A stretch of 64,000 bases of DNA from Lineus longissimus. Taxonomy: Eukaryota; Nemertea; Pilidiophora; Heteronemertea; Lineidae. Shown here one piece after another: positions 21,401 to 33,516 of this stretch. The notes below the pieces were generated by a model, which saw only the letters and a program-made list of their open reading frames with translations, did no database searches and was not told the origin of the DNA. The position numbers were made by a program, and so were the translations under genes. The DNA is taken from positions 18,111,501 to 18,175,500 of the forward strand of contig NC_088310.1 in NCBI RefSeq assembly GCF_910592395.1, in the 5' to 3' direction. The first letter of the stretch is position 1, and each line of letters opens with the position of its first letter.

Positions 21401-24112
21401 AATAAAACACAGTGGTAAAGCCACGTGATATGAGGATAAGGAACATACAAAAACAACTGTTAGAATCCTTTCAATCTTTGAGCAAGTGGATTCTGATGCA
21501 TTGAACTACATCAACATCAAAAGGTCTAACAATTCTTTTTATGAATCATATGATGGTCAAGTTTTCTCTGTTAATTAAGTCTTGGCCAACTGCTATCAAA
21601 GAGTTTTACTTTTCTGCGAGTAAAATGTTTTCGCAAGTAAACTATCAAATGACTTCCTAAGTTCCAGTGACCAGAAGAGAGATTAAGATTCTGGCAAGAC
21701 GTGAATTAATGATCCACATTCAGAGTCAAAGATGTCCCTTTTTGAAAGGAATTGCACTTGATCGTGCTTAAAGTTGACAACCCAGTTAGAACTTGCCTTG
21801 GACTGGTAAACAAGCAGGAATGAATTGGGCATACCTGGTGCAGAGTCTCCTGTCGTCCTCCCTGCTCCTCCTGTAATACTTTATGGACACTGGACACATT
21901 GGCTTTCCGATCATGGAGCAGATCCACAGCATGCGGAAGGACTCCTGCCACAAACGTCAGACATTCCTCCGAACCTTTTTTGCTGCCAGGAAAGTTTATA
22001 ATCAACGTGCGTCCTCTGCTACCACACACTGGTCTGGAACATAAAATATTAGTCATTGGTAAAGGAAGCAGAAAATATGGGTAACCTGGGTAGATGTTTA
22101 GATGTTTTTTGATGTACTTACTTAGCTGCAACATGATGGTTCAAGCCATCAAAAGCGCTAGGGTGTAGTGGATCCTAACCTTGCCGTGGTGCATCTCGCT
22201 GAGAGTCCCTGTGACCCTTAGGGCTACACTAGTCGGTGCCCTCGCTTCTGGCAAGTCCAAGCATGCTAGACAGGCCTTAGGTCAGGGTCCAGACCAAAAC
22301 TATCCAAGCATTGTTGATGACACTACACGGAGATATCCCCTTCATATTTACCAGGCAGCTTTTGGCCAAAAACCTTTTCCATCGCTATACAAAGTTGCAG
22401 AAACGAGAACCTGAACTTTTTTAACACTAAATACTTCATATTTGTTCACCTGAGGATGACCAAGGAATCTGGTTGGAAGGTAGTGACAATTAGGTTTTCA
22501 CAGATTTAAGGAGTAGCAAAAACAGAACAATGCATTATTAAAAACACTCTCAAGTCTCATACCTTGAAAGGGCAGCCAGTGGTGTGACCTCCAGCGATTT
22601 CTGGATCATTGTAATAGTCAAGCCAGGTGCTTCTTTTTCGATCACAGATCTGGTCGCCTAAATGAAATACAGAGAAAACATGCGTCACAATAATATCTGG
22701 CAGATTCCAAACTTGAATCCGGCTGTCTTGAGGAAAGAAATAATGTTATAAAGGCACAATGTAACTAGATGTGTGATAGATAGATGTGTTAGATAATGAA
22801 TTAAAAATATATGTACTTTAAACCCCTTTTAGTTTAATCAAAAATATATACTTCAAACACCTTTTGCCTATGGCCCCTCAATATCTAACTCTGCAACACC
22901 CTCTTTATCTTTCTCAAAACAGTTCCAATAGTTTTGGATGGGAAAGGTTAGATTGTTTACCTCAGGTGTGACATCTCTTGGGGAGAAGCCTGTTCCTCCA
23001 GTGGTGAGAATCAACTCGATGTGTTGGGTATCACACCAGTCAATTAGCATCGCCTGAAACAATTGAAAAACAAATCCATACTGTCTGTGTAACAAACTGA
23101 CCTTGTGGCAAGCATAAATTAAGACTAAGACTAAGAGTGTCTTAACCTATGCTTGCTTGTGGGGATATGTGAAAAATAGACCAGGCATGATGATATAGCA
23201 GATGAGTTTCATGTTATCTGTCTTTGGTTTTCGATTCTTTTTTACAAGGAGAATGATGGAGTTGGCAATGATAAAATTACAGACAATAATAACCCAGGAA
23301 GCCCTACCTATTTGCTACCTGTTCACAGTAGAGTCAATGTCATTAGTTTGGACCTTATTTAGAAAGCTCTGATCATCATAAGCATAGATGCTATTTTAAA
23401 TGAAAAGTTAACCTTGGGGAAAATGAAACTGCACGTAAAAGAGAGAAGAATATCAATAATACGCCTTTCCTTTACGAAGCTTTCGACCTGGTCCCATTTT
23501 AATAAGCATTTCTTTATTAAATTTGAAAAGAAATACTTTATCTACCTTTATTTGATCCTTCTCATCTGGGACAATATCAGTCAGCACAACAGTGCCTGGG
23601 ATTCTGAAAAAATAACAAGAAAATACACGCTTAATGAGGTCATCCTCTTTTGTTGCAATTTTTTTTCAACAGCAAAGCAATAAGTCAGTTGAGTTCACAA
23701 TCAAATCAACACTCTATCTTCACCACGGTGAAATAGATGAAAATATTAGATTAATAATTTTCACACCAGTGTTTGTATTTTGACCCTTTTTGATTGAAAC
23801 TTGTGAGAATATTAGACTTGCAAAAATAGAAGTAATTCGCCTCGTTCCTGATCAGTGCCTCTACTGTAGGTGGAGCTCTGTTGTGGGGACAACAAAAAGC
23901 TGACTTATGGGGTCAGCCTTTTGATGTTTCTGACGTGACTTCAGAATCAACATAGCCTGACCCCATTACTTTGCGAAGTTCGGACACTCCACCGCAAGAG
24001 GCGCTCAGCTGGAAAGAGACATATTTAACATACAGATTCTTTTCTTCAATCAGTCGCTTCAGATTTGGCCCGCTCCTATCATCAGCCTTCTTTTCGTAAC
24101 AGCTGTCACTGA
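12454..24112 (-). CDS. GPHN: Gephyrin / molybdenum cofactor synthesis protein (N-terminal exon not found)
   Basis: Coding exons in transcript order: 24112-24034, 23603-23546, 23053-22961, 22657-22563, 22033-21835, 18704-18650, 18106-17975, 17313-17221, 16657-16602, 16076-15898, 15489-15336, 15205-15084, 14713-14626, 14176-14103, 13934-13766, 12684-12454. Phases agree at every junction, giving about 625 aa. The first five exons form the MogA-like domain ([45 protein letters not shown]). A short linker contains a His-rich exon. The rest is the MoeA-like domain ([73 protein letters not shown]). MogA adenylates molybdopterin and MoeA inserts molybdate; in animals gephyrin also scaffolds inhibitory receptors. 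The linker is much shorter than in vertebrates. The initiator exon upstream of 24112 (expected to end in a V-L-T-type strand, phase 1) could not be located. Confidence 0.9.
12751..12987 (+). mobile_element. tRNA-derived SINE (type B), copy 1
   Basis: A-box-like GGTAGCGCAGTGGAAGAG, B-box-like GGTCGTGGGTTCGATTCCC, then a conserved body with TGATTTCTGTGGAGACCGGG. The 3' end GCTATATAAATGCG runs into ATT repeats. The same unit recurs at 28852-29106. Located in the last intron of gephyrin. Confidence 0.75.
12988..13200 (+). mobile_element. tRNA-derived SINE (type C)
   Basis: Abuts the type-B SINE. Tail words CTCTCTCCACCCATG and CTAAATGGGTACAGG are typical of a widespread invertebrate SINE body. 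The head GTTCTGGTTTGATCTCC resembles a decayed B box. Confidence 0.5.
18650..18704 (-). other. GPHN: Histidine-rich linker micro-exon of gephyrin
   Basis: A 55-nt exon, 3' splice AG at 18705 and donor GTAAGT, encoding [18 protein letters not shown]. Phase 0 in and phase 1 out exactly bridge the flanking gephyrin exons (22033-21835 and 18106-17975). It would place a six-His run plus other His and one Cys between the MogA and MoeA domains. Confidence 0.7.
18986..19007 (-). promoter_or_regulatory. Polyadenylation signals of the nested gene
   Basis: Two AATAAA hexamers on the minus strand, at 19007-19002 and 18991-18986, 54-75 bp past the stop codon. Confidence 0.6.
19061..21264 (-). CDS. Nested two-exon gene, putative Cys/His zinc-binding nuclear protein (554 aa)
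   Basis: Exons 21264-20502 and 19962-19061, joined in phase, give 554 aa beginning [13 protein letters not shown]. The gene lies wholly inside a gephyrin intron on the same strand, and two AATAAA signals follow the stop (19007-19002, 18991-18986), which supports an independent transcript. I recognise no named family. Across the splice site lies a Cys/His-rich module, [12 protein letters not shown] then GKCEPGCKGKAH and HNCSVVI, ending [11 protein letters not shown]. This spacing and the final GNH resemble the WRKY-GCM1/FLYWCH type of zinc finger (inference). Basic stretches ([25 protein letters not shown]) look like nuclear localisation signals. The C-terminal half is disordered and rich in Thr, Ser and Val. 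It could be a transcription regulator or a domesticated transposon-derived DNA-binding protein. Confidence 0.65.
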
Positions 24113-24840
24113 CTGTAAGTGGAAAAAGAACAATAACTTCAAAGCACTGACATAGCATGTAGCCTAGTATATATTGGGAACGAGTTTACAATCCCCGATC
24201 ACACCCCAAAAAAAGGTAATCGGTTGACTAACCAAGCACCACTGTTCAATGGATTTATAGTTGAATGCGATCAAACTAGGTCATTTCGGATCGGGGATTC
24301 TAAAGTTTAGCCATATATTGTACCATAACATCCACTTCTGAAGTCATGGCGCATGGGACAACACCCCACAGTCAAATTTTCACATGTATGAATATGTCTC
24401 ATTTTTTTTGGGACGTGCTGTATCAATGCAAATTTTTCCAAATCCTTTAATACATCTCGATTTCATGATAATTACAGGAAACTATTTGATGTGAGCTTTA
24501 GTGTATTACTGGAACATAGCTGAATACACATTTCTAACTTAAAAATGAACAAAAAAATTGCCTGTTAGAATGCCGATTTTGAGTTTTCCACCCATATTTT
24601 CACCCAAATTTTGCGAAGCCATTTTTCTGCAGCGCCATCTGACGTGTAATAATAAAACTAAATGATGAGGCAATTATGAGCACAAAAACGCCTTGCGGGT
24701 TATTGGATCTCTACATATTATTTCTCAAGTTAGATTCTAGCTATCTTTTTGCATATTCCAATCAGAGTTCATCTCGTCCATCGTTTTATATTTGACACTT
24801 TGGTTCAAATATTTACAAAATTCCGAGACTGCCAGCACGG

Positions 24841-24913
24841 GGTTCTGTGGTGTAGCGGTTATCACGTCTGCTTTACACGCAGAAAGTCATGGGTTCGAAC
24901 CCCATCAGAACCT
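24841..24913 (+). tRNA. tRNA-Val (anticodon TAC)
   Basis: Folds as a complete cloverleaf. The acceptor stem GGTTCTG pairs with CAGAACC, and the A box reads GTGTAGCGGTTATCACG. The anticodon stem TCTGC/GCAGA holds loop TTTACAC, giving anticodon TAC. The T arm has GGGTTCGAACCCC. There is no intron. A T-rich run shortly downstream (CATTTTTTATT) is a plausible Pol III terminator. It lies on the strand opposite gephyrin, in its first intron or 5' flank. Confidence 0.92.
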
Positions 24914-25931
24914 GCTTCATTTTTTATTGATACTCAGATTTTTTATACAGTGTTTCAGATAATTTTTTTACCCCATTGAGTTCTTCCATCATCCACTCAT
25001 TCGGGCATTTAAATTGATTGACATAAAATAAATCTTTGTGTCAAATGATTTAATGATGAACAGTCTTTTTAGGTCATTTTGCTTCTAATTGAACCACAAT
25101 ACTAATTTAAAGGGGACTATAGGCAAGACGAGAGCTAATTTGGCCATCTTCAAGAGACTAGTATGAAGAGGCTAGGCTAGGCTAATCAGTCCAGGTGAGG
25201 CTTGTCTCATTGATTTTATATGTTATCTCATGTTAGGGTTATAGGCCTAGTTAACATGTGCCTAACCAGGAGACAGTGACAAACAAAATTACTTGCCACG
25301 TATTATGGAGGTACTAACCTCTGCACGTATCTCAAAAAGTTGGGTCGGGACAGTTCCTGAGAGGTTTTACAGTTTTCCGATATCATGCTGCGGCTTGAGC
25401 GGAATCGACCATACCAGTAACGACGACCACCGTTCAATTTTTGCAAAGTTGCAGCAGAAGGGCGTTTTAAGAGTGTCGAAAACCAACGAAATCGTGAATC
25501 TATATTTGTTTTAAAGCGTTAATGATCTGAAGGTATAAGGCAAGAACGCTTTACAGACATTACATGGAATTTTCATTGAGTGTCCATCAAAATCTAGGTC
25601 ATTTTGTAGGCACCCAACAAACATCCAAGTTCAACAAAAAAGCACCCAACAAGTAAACAACAGTGAAGTCATCATCATCACAGCCACAGGCTACAGCAGC
25701 ACAGTGTCAATCAGGTCATGCAGCATTCAGAATCACATAACATCAATCATTTCTTACGTGTGGATCACACGATAGTGTCAGTATGAGTAGTGTTCAGTAC
25801 TGGCAGTATCACAGTACAACACACCACATTGGCCAGGAATTCTTTCAAACATTCTGCACTAGGCTTCAGTGTCAGTGACTTGGCATATCATTCATTCTTT
25901 ATTTCAGAAATGTGAACAAAGAACTGCCACA

Positions 25932-28900
25932 ATGTCCCTCCTCACCCTTATATCAAGCACTCGGTGTTCAAGTATACGCCTTGTTCCAACCAGAGCATGG
26001 AAAGCGTGTATATCCTCCAAGACTTTTCAGCACCTTCCATCGCAGTCGTACAAAACTCTTTCACGGATATCGATAATCTGTGCTCCAACCAAGCCAGTTT
26101 ATGATGGGTTCATTCTTGGCTGCAGAAACTGCAGATTGTTCCGATTGAGCCAAGGCAGTCGAGCTGGAGAAGCAGTGAATGGTAAAAAGATTGACCCTGT
26201 GAAGTTGGGGACGAAACGGCCGGTGCCGAAGAAGTCGGATATGGCCCGGCTGTTAAGGTTAGCAAAACCTGAGAAATGGAGATTATCAGGTAAAGTTTGA
26301 TTATTCAATCTCATATGTCTTTTTTCTTGTCAGCATCTCTTTCAGACAAAAAAACTTTATTGGTTACATGTTAGACACAACAGGCTACTGTAACTGCCAG
26401 CTTGACCAGGATTCTATTTTAACAATCCTTGGGATGAACTGAATGATGTAAATGGGTTGAGTAGGGCCTGGAAAGGAAAGGCAATGCTTTCCTAAATTTA
26501 AAACCATAGGTTGTGCCTGCAGGACCTCTGTCATCAGATATGAATTTTACTGTTATATATTGGGATGTTGCCATATACTCCGTCGTGATGAATCCATTTC
26601 CGAGAACGATAGTGAATGAAGTCTCAGCAGAGAAACACAGCTATCTCTTTTAAGTATTTATGACTCCATCTGAATTCCGCAGAAAAAAGGGTTACATGTC
26701 GGCTGACATGTAATCTACCGTTCCAGCACTTTACAACTACGTTACAAGTTCATACTGAATTCTTAGAGAATCCCGACTCGCGGCCTCTGAGAGAGAGACT
26801 GGCAAAATAGATGTCACTTGTTTGCTTGACTTTCCCCAATTGCAGAATCAAACTGCATTACACGACCAAGCTCTTATGTGATTCATCACTTCAAAAAAAA
26901 GAAAGTAGTTACCAGCCAATCATGGATTAAATCATCTCTACCGCGATGGGGCTCACGTGTTGTCGTGAAAACGACTTTAATGATCTCAATTACAGAGGAG
27001 CCAGGAATAGTTTAGAATTGCTGAGATAACCTGAGTGCAAACTGGTCAACACATTAGAGAGGTTTAGCAAATTCATTACACATCATTACAAAGACCTGGG
27101 CTTTTTGTACTGTCACATTTTAACTCTTTTAAGAAAACAATTAAATGCCAACTGAGTTATTTGTCTAAAATGATTGAAATTGATATTCCAGGTGCTATAG
27201 CCTTCCTCCTCATCTCCAGTACCGTATCCATGGCGATTCCATTCTGCATGGGGAAGGTGATTGACATTATCTACACATCAGCCAAAGGTGGCCAGCTGAA
27301 GGAAAAACTAAGCAACATCTGTAAAATTCTATTGGGGGTCTTCCTGATTGGTGGAGTGGCTAATTTTGGGCGAGTCTACTTAATTTCTGTCTCTGGTAGG
27401 TACATTTGGACCAAGTTAGTCCTGAACCTTTTCTGAACCAAGCCAGGGATTTTTCGTTACGATGATCAATCACTATCACATATTCATGAAAAAGAAGACT
27501 AATGAAGTATGCCAGGATAAGTGCTAATTGATTGGCATAGAATAACAACAACTGTCTGGTCAGACAGTTGCCTTATTTGAACTTGTTATAAAACAAAATC
27601 ATTTTAAATAATATAGTATTGATATTATAATGATAACTACATGTAGAAATTCATTACAAGAAGAAATCAATTACAATTACATGTAGGCCTTTATGTAAAA
27701 GTTTACTTTTTTGAACAAAATATTTAATATTTTGATATTTGCTCTTCTGTCACATGACCCACTTCATTTCTCAATTCTATATCTCTGTCAGCTGTATGAT
27801 ATTGGCCCAATGAAAGATTGTTCAATTTGTGATTGGAAGGCGGCATGCTTGACGGCTGGCAACTTCCTTATTGAATTTTTAAAATTCTTGATTTCCAGGG
27901 CAGAGAATAGTCAAGACACTGAGAGAGAAGTTATTCTCATCAATAGTCAAACAGGACATTGCGTTCTTCGATAAGAATAAAACTGGTGAATTGATCAACC
28001 GGCTATCGGCAGATACGACGCTGGTCGGTGCGTCCATCACACAGAATATTTCAGATGGTTTGCGGTCGACAGCTCAAGCCATTGGTGGTATCGGCATGAT
28101 GGTAGGTGGAGTGTAATTCATGAAGTTATCATTTCTCATTTTTTGACGTGAGATGATAAAAAATGCAAATTCCTTCAAAGGAAAACGCCTTAAACAACTA
28201 CATTTCATCTCAAGAGCATTTCAGAAACATCTCTAAAACAACTAAGAGGACACTGGGTAGATATTTTGATACCCCGGGTCAAAACCTTAGGGTCTAGATG
28301 ACGTCACACCACACGTCTTGGCCTTCATCCGTCTGCCACCAAACTCTCAGGAAGCCCTGCAAAAAGATCGATCATAGAACTTGACCGGATCCATTGCTTA
28401 CACACACCAGACCCTTCGGTCTAAACATCTTTGAATTGCTAGTCACCAGACCTGTGATACCGAGCCACGCCCTGACACATTTTATCTGATTGCCACAGAA
28501 TTGTCAAATTGGATTCCTGTTTCGCCTATTCACTCTCAGTCCCTCTCTATTTCAGTTCTTTGTGTCACCGAAGCTCACTCTGGTTGCCCTGGGTATTGTG
28601 CCACCAATTGCTGTCGTCTCTATCATCTATGGAAGATTTCTAAAGAAGATTACAAAAAATCTACAAGATTCCTTGGCGAATGCTACTCAGGTAGGTTCAG
28701 TTTCATTTAAGTGTGCCTACTGCCGAGCAGAGAAACTCAGTAACGCCTCCATGCGGCTGATTATATTGTCCTCACCGAGCGAGTGTGCACATCACCTTGT
28801 TAGTGTAGGTAGGGCTAATGCGCATTCTCACAAGGCGTAGACATTGAGATAGGGGCAGCGGTAGCGCAGTGGAAGAGAGTCGGCCTCATGATCAGGAGGT

Positions 28901-31900
28901 CGTGTGTTCGACTCCCGGCCGAGTCACTGCTTAGTTCCCCTACTGGTCGATTTCAAGTGAGCGCCTTGTGGTTGCTCCTTGAAACCCCTGATTGATTTCT
29001 GTGGAGACCGGGGTAATAATATGATATCCCAAAGCGCTTTGAGCGAGAACTATAGTGTCACGGAATTGCGCTATATAAAAGACTCATTATTATTATCATT
29101 ATCATTTGCAGAGTCTTTGCTGTAAATTCTGAGCTAGGTAATCTACAGAACGCTGTATGTTTTATCATTCAAACTAATGCTGACAAGGTACGGACATTAG
29201 GAGCTGTTGCAGAGGCATTGCTGTACATAATACTGTAAACTCATAAATGTTTGTGTACGTTTTAATTTCGCAGTCAGCAAACTTCCAATAAGTATGAGAC
29301 CGCAAACAACAAAATTTGATTGAAATTACTGATTAGGCCAGAGCCCTCTATTAAAACCTGTGTACATTACGTGTACATTGTTGTGCATAAGTTTTGGTAA
29401 AAAAAGTACACCTTGGACCAATCAATCTGCACAAAATTTTATATGTGTCAAGAAGAACCCTTTGCCAATAGCATAATAAAGTTTAAAAACATTCCAATAC
29501 CGATTGCCTGAGAAAAAAAGATTTCCGTACACCATATCCATCAAAACGTCACTGGCGCATTGATATGGCCCTGTCAAAATACAAGTTCTAAACTGACCAG
29601 TGAGACCACATTTTCTTAAATTAAGGAATTGAACCCGAGGCGGAGGACCTTGGTTGAGTTACCAAGACACTCGAGGGTGGAGCTAAAATACAGTCCAAAC
29701 CCGAGCCGACAGGCGAGGGTTTGGACGAAATTTTAGCTCCACCCGAGAGTGTCTTGGTAACTCAACCAAGGTCCGAAGCCGAGGGTTCAATTTCTATTCT
29801 AAAATACCTCAAACTTAAAAAGATAGGCCACGAAATAACTTGAATATGTGCGAATTTGGCAGATTCCATCCATCGCCTGCCCGGAGCGCCGGTAGCGCCA
29901 TTGTTTACATTATGTTACGGCAGCGCGTATAGGAAGTCCGGATCGGCTCGCTCAAGTGATGCTAAAATCCGCGCAAATGGGCTATTTGGAGCGTTTTTCT
30001 CAGCAAATATGTGTAGTGCTCATTAAAAAACTTAGGGTGGTTGATGCTTCCTTGGCTGATTTGTGTTTGAAGCAGTGTTTTGAGAGCCTCAAACTTCTGA
30101 AGTGAGCTGTGTGCATGGTTTCCACATTTTAGTGCAACCCGAGGGAACTTTGGTAGAGCATCTTGGTTGTGTGTCCAAAACACTCCACTCTCAGAACGAG
30201 GCTTATGCATTTTCCATTTAAAAGTTGACTTTACGGTACCAAGGTATTTTAGAATATATTATCAAAAAGCATATTTCTGTGATGGCCTGACTCTGTAGAT
30301 TAAGAATTAACCACAGATTGAGAATTAATTCCACTTTGGTCCATCCCAGCCATGTATTTACCACAACTTGACATTTTGATAAGCTCTATGTGACTGTGCC
30401 ACACTTCCGGTCGTGGATGAATACATGTCTCTGCCCATTAAACTAAATTGGTTTGGTTTCAGGTGGCCGAGGAAAGGCTCAGTAACATTAGAACTGTGCG
30501 AGCTTTTTCACAGGACAACAACGAATTGGGCGCTTATCAAAAGAAAATTCTCAACGTTCTCCAGATATCGATGAAGGAATCCTTTGCCAAAGCAGTATTC
30601 TGGGCATCTGTAAGTTGAACTCAGTGAATCATTCAAAATTTAATCTAGCCTTAACTGTTGTTGATCAAGATGATACTTAACTGATGTCATATGCTGCAGT
30701 GAGTACTTGAAGTTGGTTACATGAAAATCGTCTTAGGGTTTGCCATGTTAGTTTTTTGATTGAAGGCAAAATCTGGATGTCACCATGACTCGAACCTGTC
30801 AATCTTAGTTTTGACTACAGCAGCAAAAGCTGGAAATGGCACTGGTAGTGCTGTCGTAGGTGTTGAATTAATTTTGATGTACAATTCAATATGAATTGGA
30901 AATGGTAGCTGATCATGAAGCCTGGGGAATTGGCAAAAACGTTGCACTTCCCTGCTGAAGTGGAATCCGAACCTCAGACACTGATTTAAACAATTTTGTT
31001 CCTTACTTGTATTGCAGACTGGTTTGTCTGGGAACATTGTGGTCTTGTCCGTGTTCTACTATGGAGGTTTGATGATGCAAGATTCTATGATCACGGTAGG
31101 AGAGCTGTCAGCTTTTCTGTTGTATGCTGCTTACATTGGGATATCAATGGGAGGTAGGTAGTCAGGCATGGATCCCTGTTTTGCGTGCTGTCGTCAATTC
31201 GAGGGGTTTCGCCCTTCACACCCGCAGACTCAACTGCTCCCCTCATTTCCAAGTCCCGTCGGCTCCGCTAAATTTACAAGTTACCCCAGAATTAGCTGCA
31301 TCTTTTCTAAAAGTAGTTTTATGCAAAGTAGTGCACATCTCTGCATGTCCTTGGTGATTTCATCGATGAACTCCCAATTTACTCAGTCAATTGAATGTTT
31401 TGGAAGAACAAGTTTAGACATGAATTAGTAAGTACGAAGCATGCACTGGTGTTGTGATGGGTAAAATTATAGCATTCTTTTCAGGTTTGACTTCATTCTA
31501 CACTGAACTGATGAAGGGTCTGGGAGCAAGCAGTCGACTGTGGCAACTTGTGGACAGAAAACCAGCTATACCAATCAGTGGTAAGTCATTTATAAGTGGA
31601 GCGTCGACCTCATAATGGGTTTGTGTCTCCCGACTGAGTCTCTGGTTGGTCTCCCTACAGTGATTCAATTGAGCATAATAGCTGACCTTTGAAATCCCAG
31701 AAAGTTCCCTGTGAAGACGAGATAGTAATATTCCCAGAGCACTTTGAGCAAGGTATTTCACCACAGTCATATGAAATATAAAGATTTTGTTAGGAGCTGT
31801 TACTGTACCAAATACATTACAGTGAAACCTCTCTTAGCAGACTTATCTCTCTTGCTCCCAACTCAGTAATTTCCATTGAATTTGACCTCTGTAATCAGGA

Positions 31901-33516
31901 CATATCTCAGTTAAGGACAGCATTTGTCAATTCAAAGGGTGTCCTTGATTGAAAGGTTATTCTGTACTCGACTTGTTTTCATCTCCTTCCAGGTGGTCTT
32001 ATCCCCTCAGACCCTCTCCTTGGCAACGTAGAGTTCCGTGACGTCCATTTCAAATACCCAACCAGAGAAGACAACCCCATCTTCGACGGTTTGAATTTGT
32101 CCATCCCAGCTGGCCAGATTACTGCAGTGGTTGGCCCAAGTGGTTCTGGTAAATCAACATTAGCCGCCCTTCTACTCCGGTTTTATGATCCAAACAAAGG
32201 TAAGTGGATTGTTCTCACTGTTCTGTTCAAATGTGTATTAACACTTATTCGACTCAATTCTTAGAGGATCAACTTGAACTTTGGGTCAGTGCAAATTTGC
32301 ACTTGATTACGTCATTGTCCCAAAAAACTACTTCTTATGAGCTTGATTCTAACCATGTGTTCATAAAGGCCATTCAAACATTAAAATCAGCTACAAATAT
32401 CCTTCATCAGGTCACTGAGCTATATCACTTGATATATTATATGGAAATATTAAACCACACACAAATATTGAAGTGTTGAAGTACTTTTGAGATGTATTCG
32501 ACCTAGTTCATTCTGCCACCTGCGCAACCTTGTCAAACTCATCGTCTTGTGGTGACGCTGACTGACTTTTCAATTTGGCGATGCGATTACAGGCACTACG
32601 GTCTCAAACCTCGTTCCCAGGCCGACCCTAGGAGTTTGCTTGATACTTGCTGTAACACTTCATTCCTTTGTAGGTGATATTTGTTTTGATGGCCAGCCTC
32701 TGCAGACATTGGATCCGTCATGGGTTAGAAGTCACACAGGCACAGTCAGTCAGGTAAATATTGTGTTACTGCTAACCTGAAATATTCACGGCCATGCTTT
32801 GCTCATGAATAAGCTGACCTTGACCCTTTTTGATTTGATTGATGTTGGAATACAGCTATGGATGAAATTTGAATCTTAGGACGCGCTGAAAGATGAAATC
32901 TTACTGCCTGAATCGAAGGTACAGGACTGGCTGCAAGTCATGTTAGTGTCTTGTCATGTAGGCTGCTGAAATACCGAATTTTTTACCAAAGATTATTACT
33001 TTTTTCCATTTCCAGGAACCTGTGTTGTTTTCTTCATCTGTTGCTGAGAACATTGCGTATGGTGCGAGTGATGTGAGCAAGGTTACTCATGAGCAGATTG
33101 TGGAAGCAGCCAAGAAAGCAAACGCGTATAACTTTGTGTCTGGATTTGAAAAGGGTTTCGATACGTTGGTTGGAGAGAGGGGTCTGATGCTGTCAGGTGG
33201 TCAGAGGCAGAGAATCGCCATTGCCAGGGCCATTATCGGTAATCCAAAGATTCTTCTTCTTGACGAGGCCACAAGTGCATTAGACGCAGAGAGTGAGTTT
33301 CTGGTGCAGGAAGCTTTGGAACGACTCATGGTTGGACGGACTGTCCTGACCATCGCCCATCGCCTCTCCACGATTAAAAATGCAAATCAAATAGCTGTGA
33401 TGGACAAAGGTAAGATTGTCGAAGCGGGCAGTTACAACAGTCTGATGGACATTGAAAATGGACTATTTAGGAAGCTTGTTGAGAGACAAACCATCTTTGG
33501 AAATGGCAATTCGTGA
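25932..33516 (+). CDS. ABCB10: Mitochondrial ABC transporter, ABCB10 type (10 exons)
   Basis: Exons: 25932-26289, 27192-27395, 27899-28101, 28556-28690, 30463-30609, 31018-31153, 31485-31580, 31993-32199, 32674-32753, 33016-33516. All phases match; 688 aa. The N-terminal ~100 residues are basic and Ser/Thr/Arg-rich with few acidic residues, as for a mitochondrial presequence. A six-helix ABC exporter domain follows. The nucleotide-binding domain has Walker [10 protein letters not shown] (about 474-482), Q-loop VSQEP, signature LSGGQ (about 581-585), Walker B ILLLDE (about 601-606) and switch His in TIAHR (about 637), so it looks catalytically intact. ABCB10 is an inner-membrane half-transporter that dimerises and supports haem synthesis and protection from oxidative stress. 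The gene is head-to-head with gephyrin. Confidence 0.92.
28852..29106 (+). mobile_element. tRNA-derived SINE (type B), copy 2
   Basis: Closely matches 12751-12987: GGTAGCGCAGTGGAAGAG, GGTCGTGTGTTCGACTCCC, TGATTTCTGTGGAGACCGGG, and a 3' end TGCGCTATATAAAAG followed by (ATT)n. Located in an ABCB10 intron, sense orientation. Confidence 0.78.
29628..29790. repeat. Long fold-back palindrome (~75-bp arms)
   Basis: The left arm, from TTGAACCCGAGGCGGAGGAC through CCAAACCCGAG, is almost perfectly inverted in the right arm, ending GAAGCCGAGGGTTCAA. The loop is only about 10 nt. No coding capacity. Intron of ABCB10. Confidence 0.8.
31590..31790 (+). mobile_element. Degenerate SINE remnant (type B-like)
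   Basis: Shares the order of type-B words in decayed form: TCGACCTCATAATGGG, TCTCCCGACTGAGTC, TTTGAAATCCCAGAAAG and GAGCACTTTGAGC, then a short A/T tail. Intron of ABCB10. Confidence 0.35.
31820..31964 (+). mobile_element. TA-flanked pogo-like MITE, copy 4 (internally deleted)
   Basis: Begins CAGTGAAACCTCTCTTAG after TA and ends GAAAGGTTATTCTG before TA. About 145 bp, more diverged than the other copies. Intron of ABCB10, 28 bp upstream of the exon starting at 31993. Confidence 0.65.

Noticed and set aside
22150-22420. Possible retroelement fragment (CCTAACCTTGCCGTGGTGC and following)
   Set aside because: The sequence looks repeat-like, but I could find no second copy in the window and no coding or terminal structure, so it is not called.
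25300-25400. Minus-strand exon MISENCKTSQEL... as the first gephyrin exon
   Set aside because: It has a start and a plausible donor, but its phase does not fit the next exon (phase 1 needed) and the translation does not resemble the first MogA strand.
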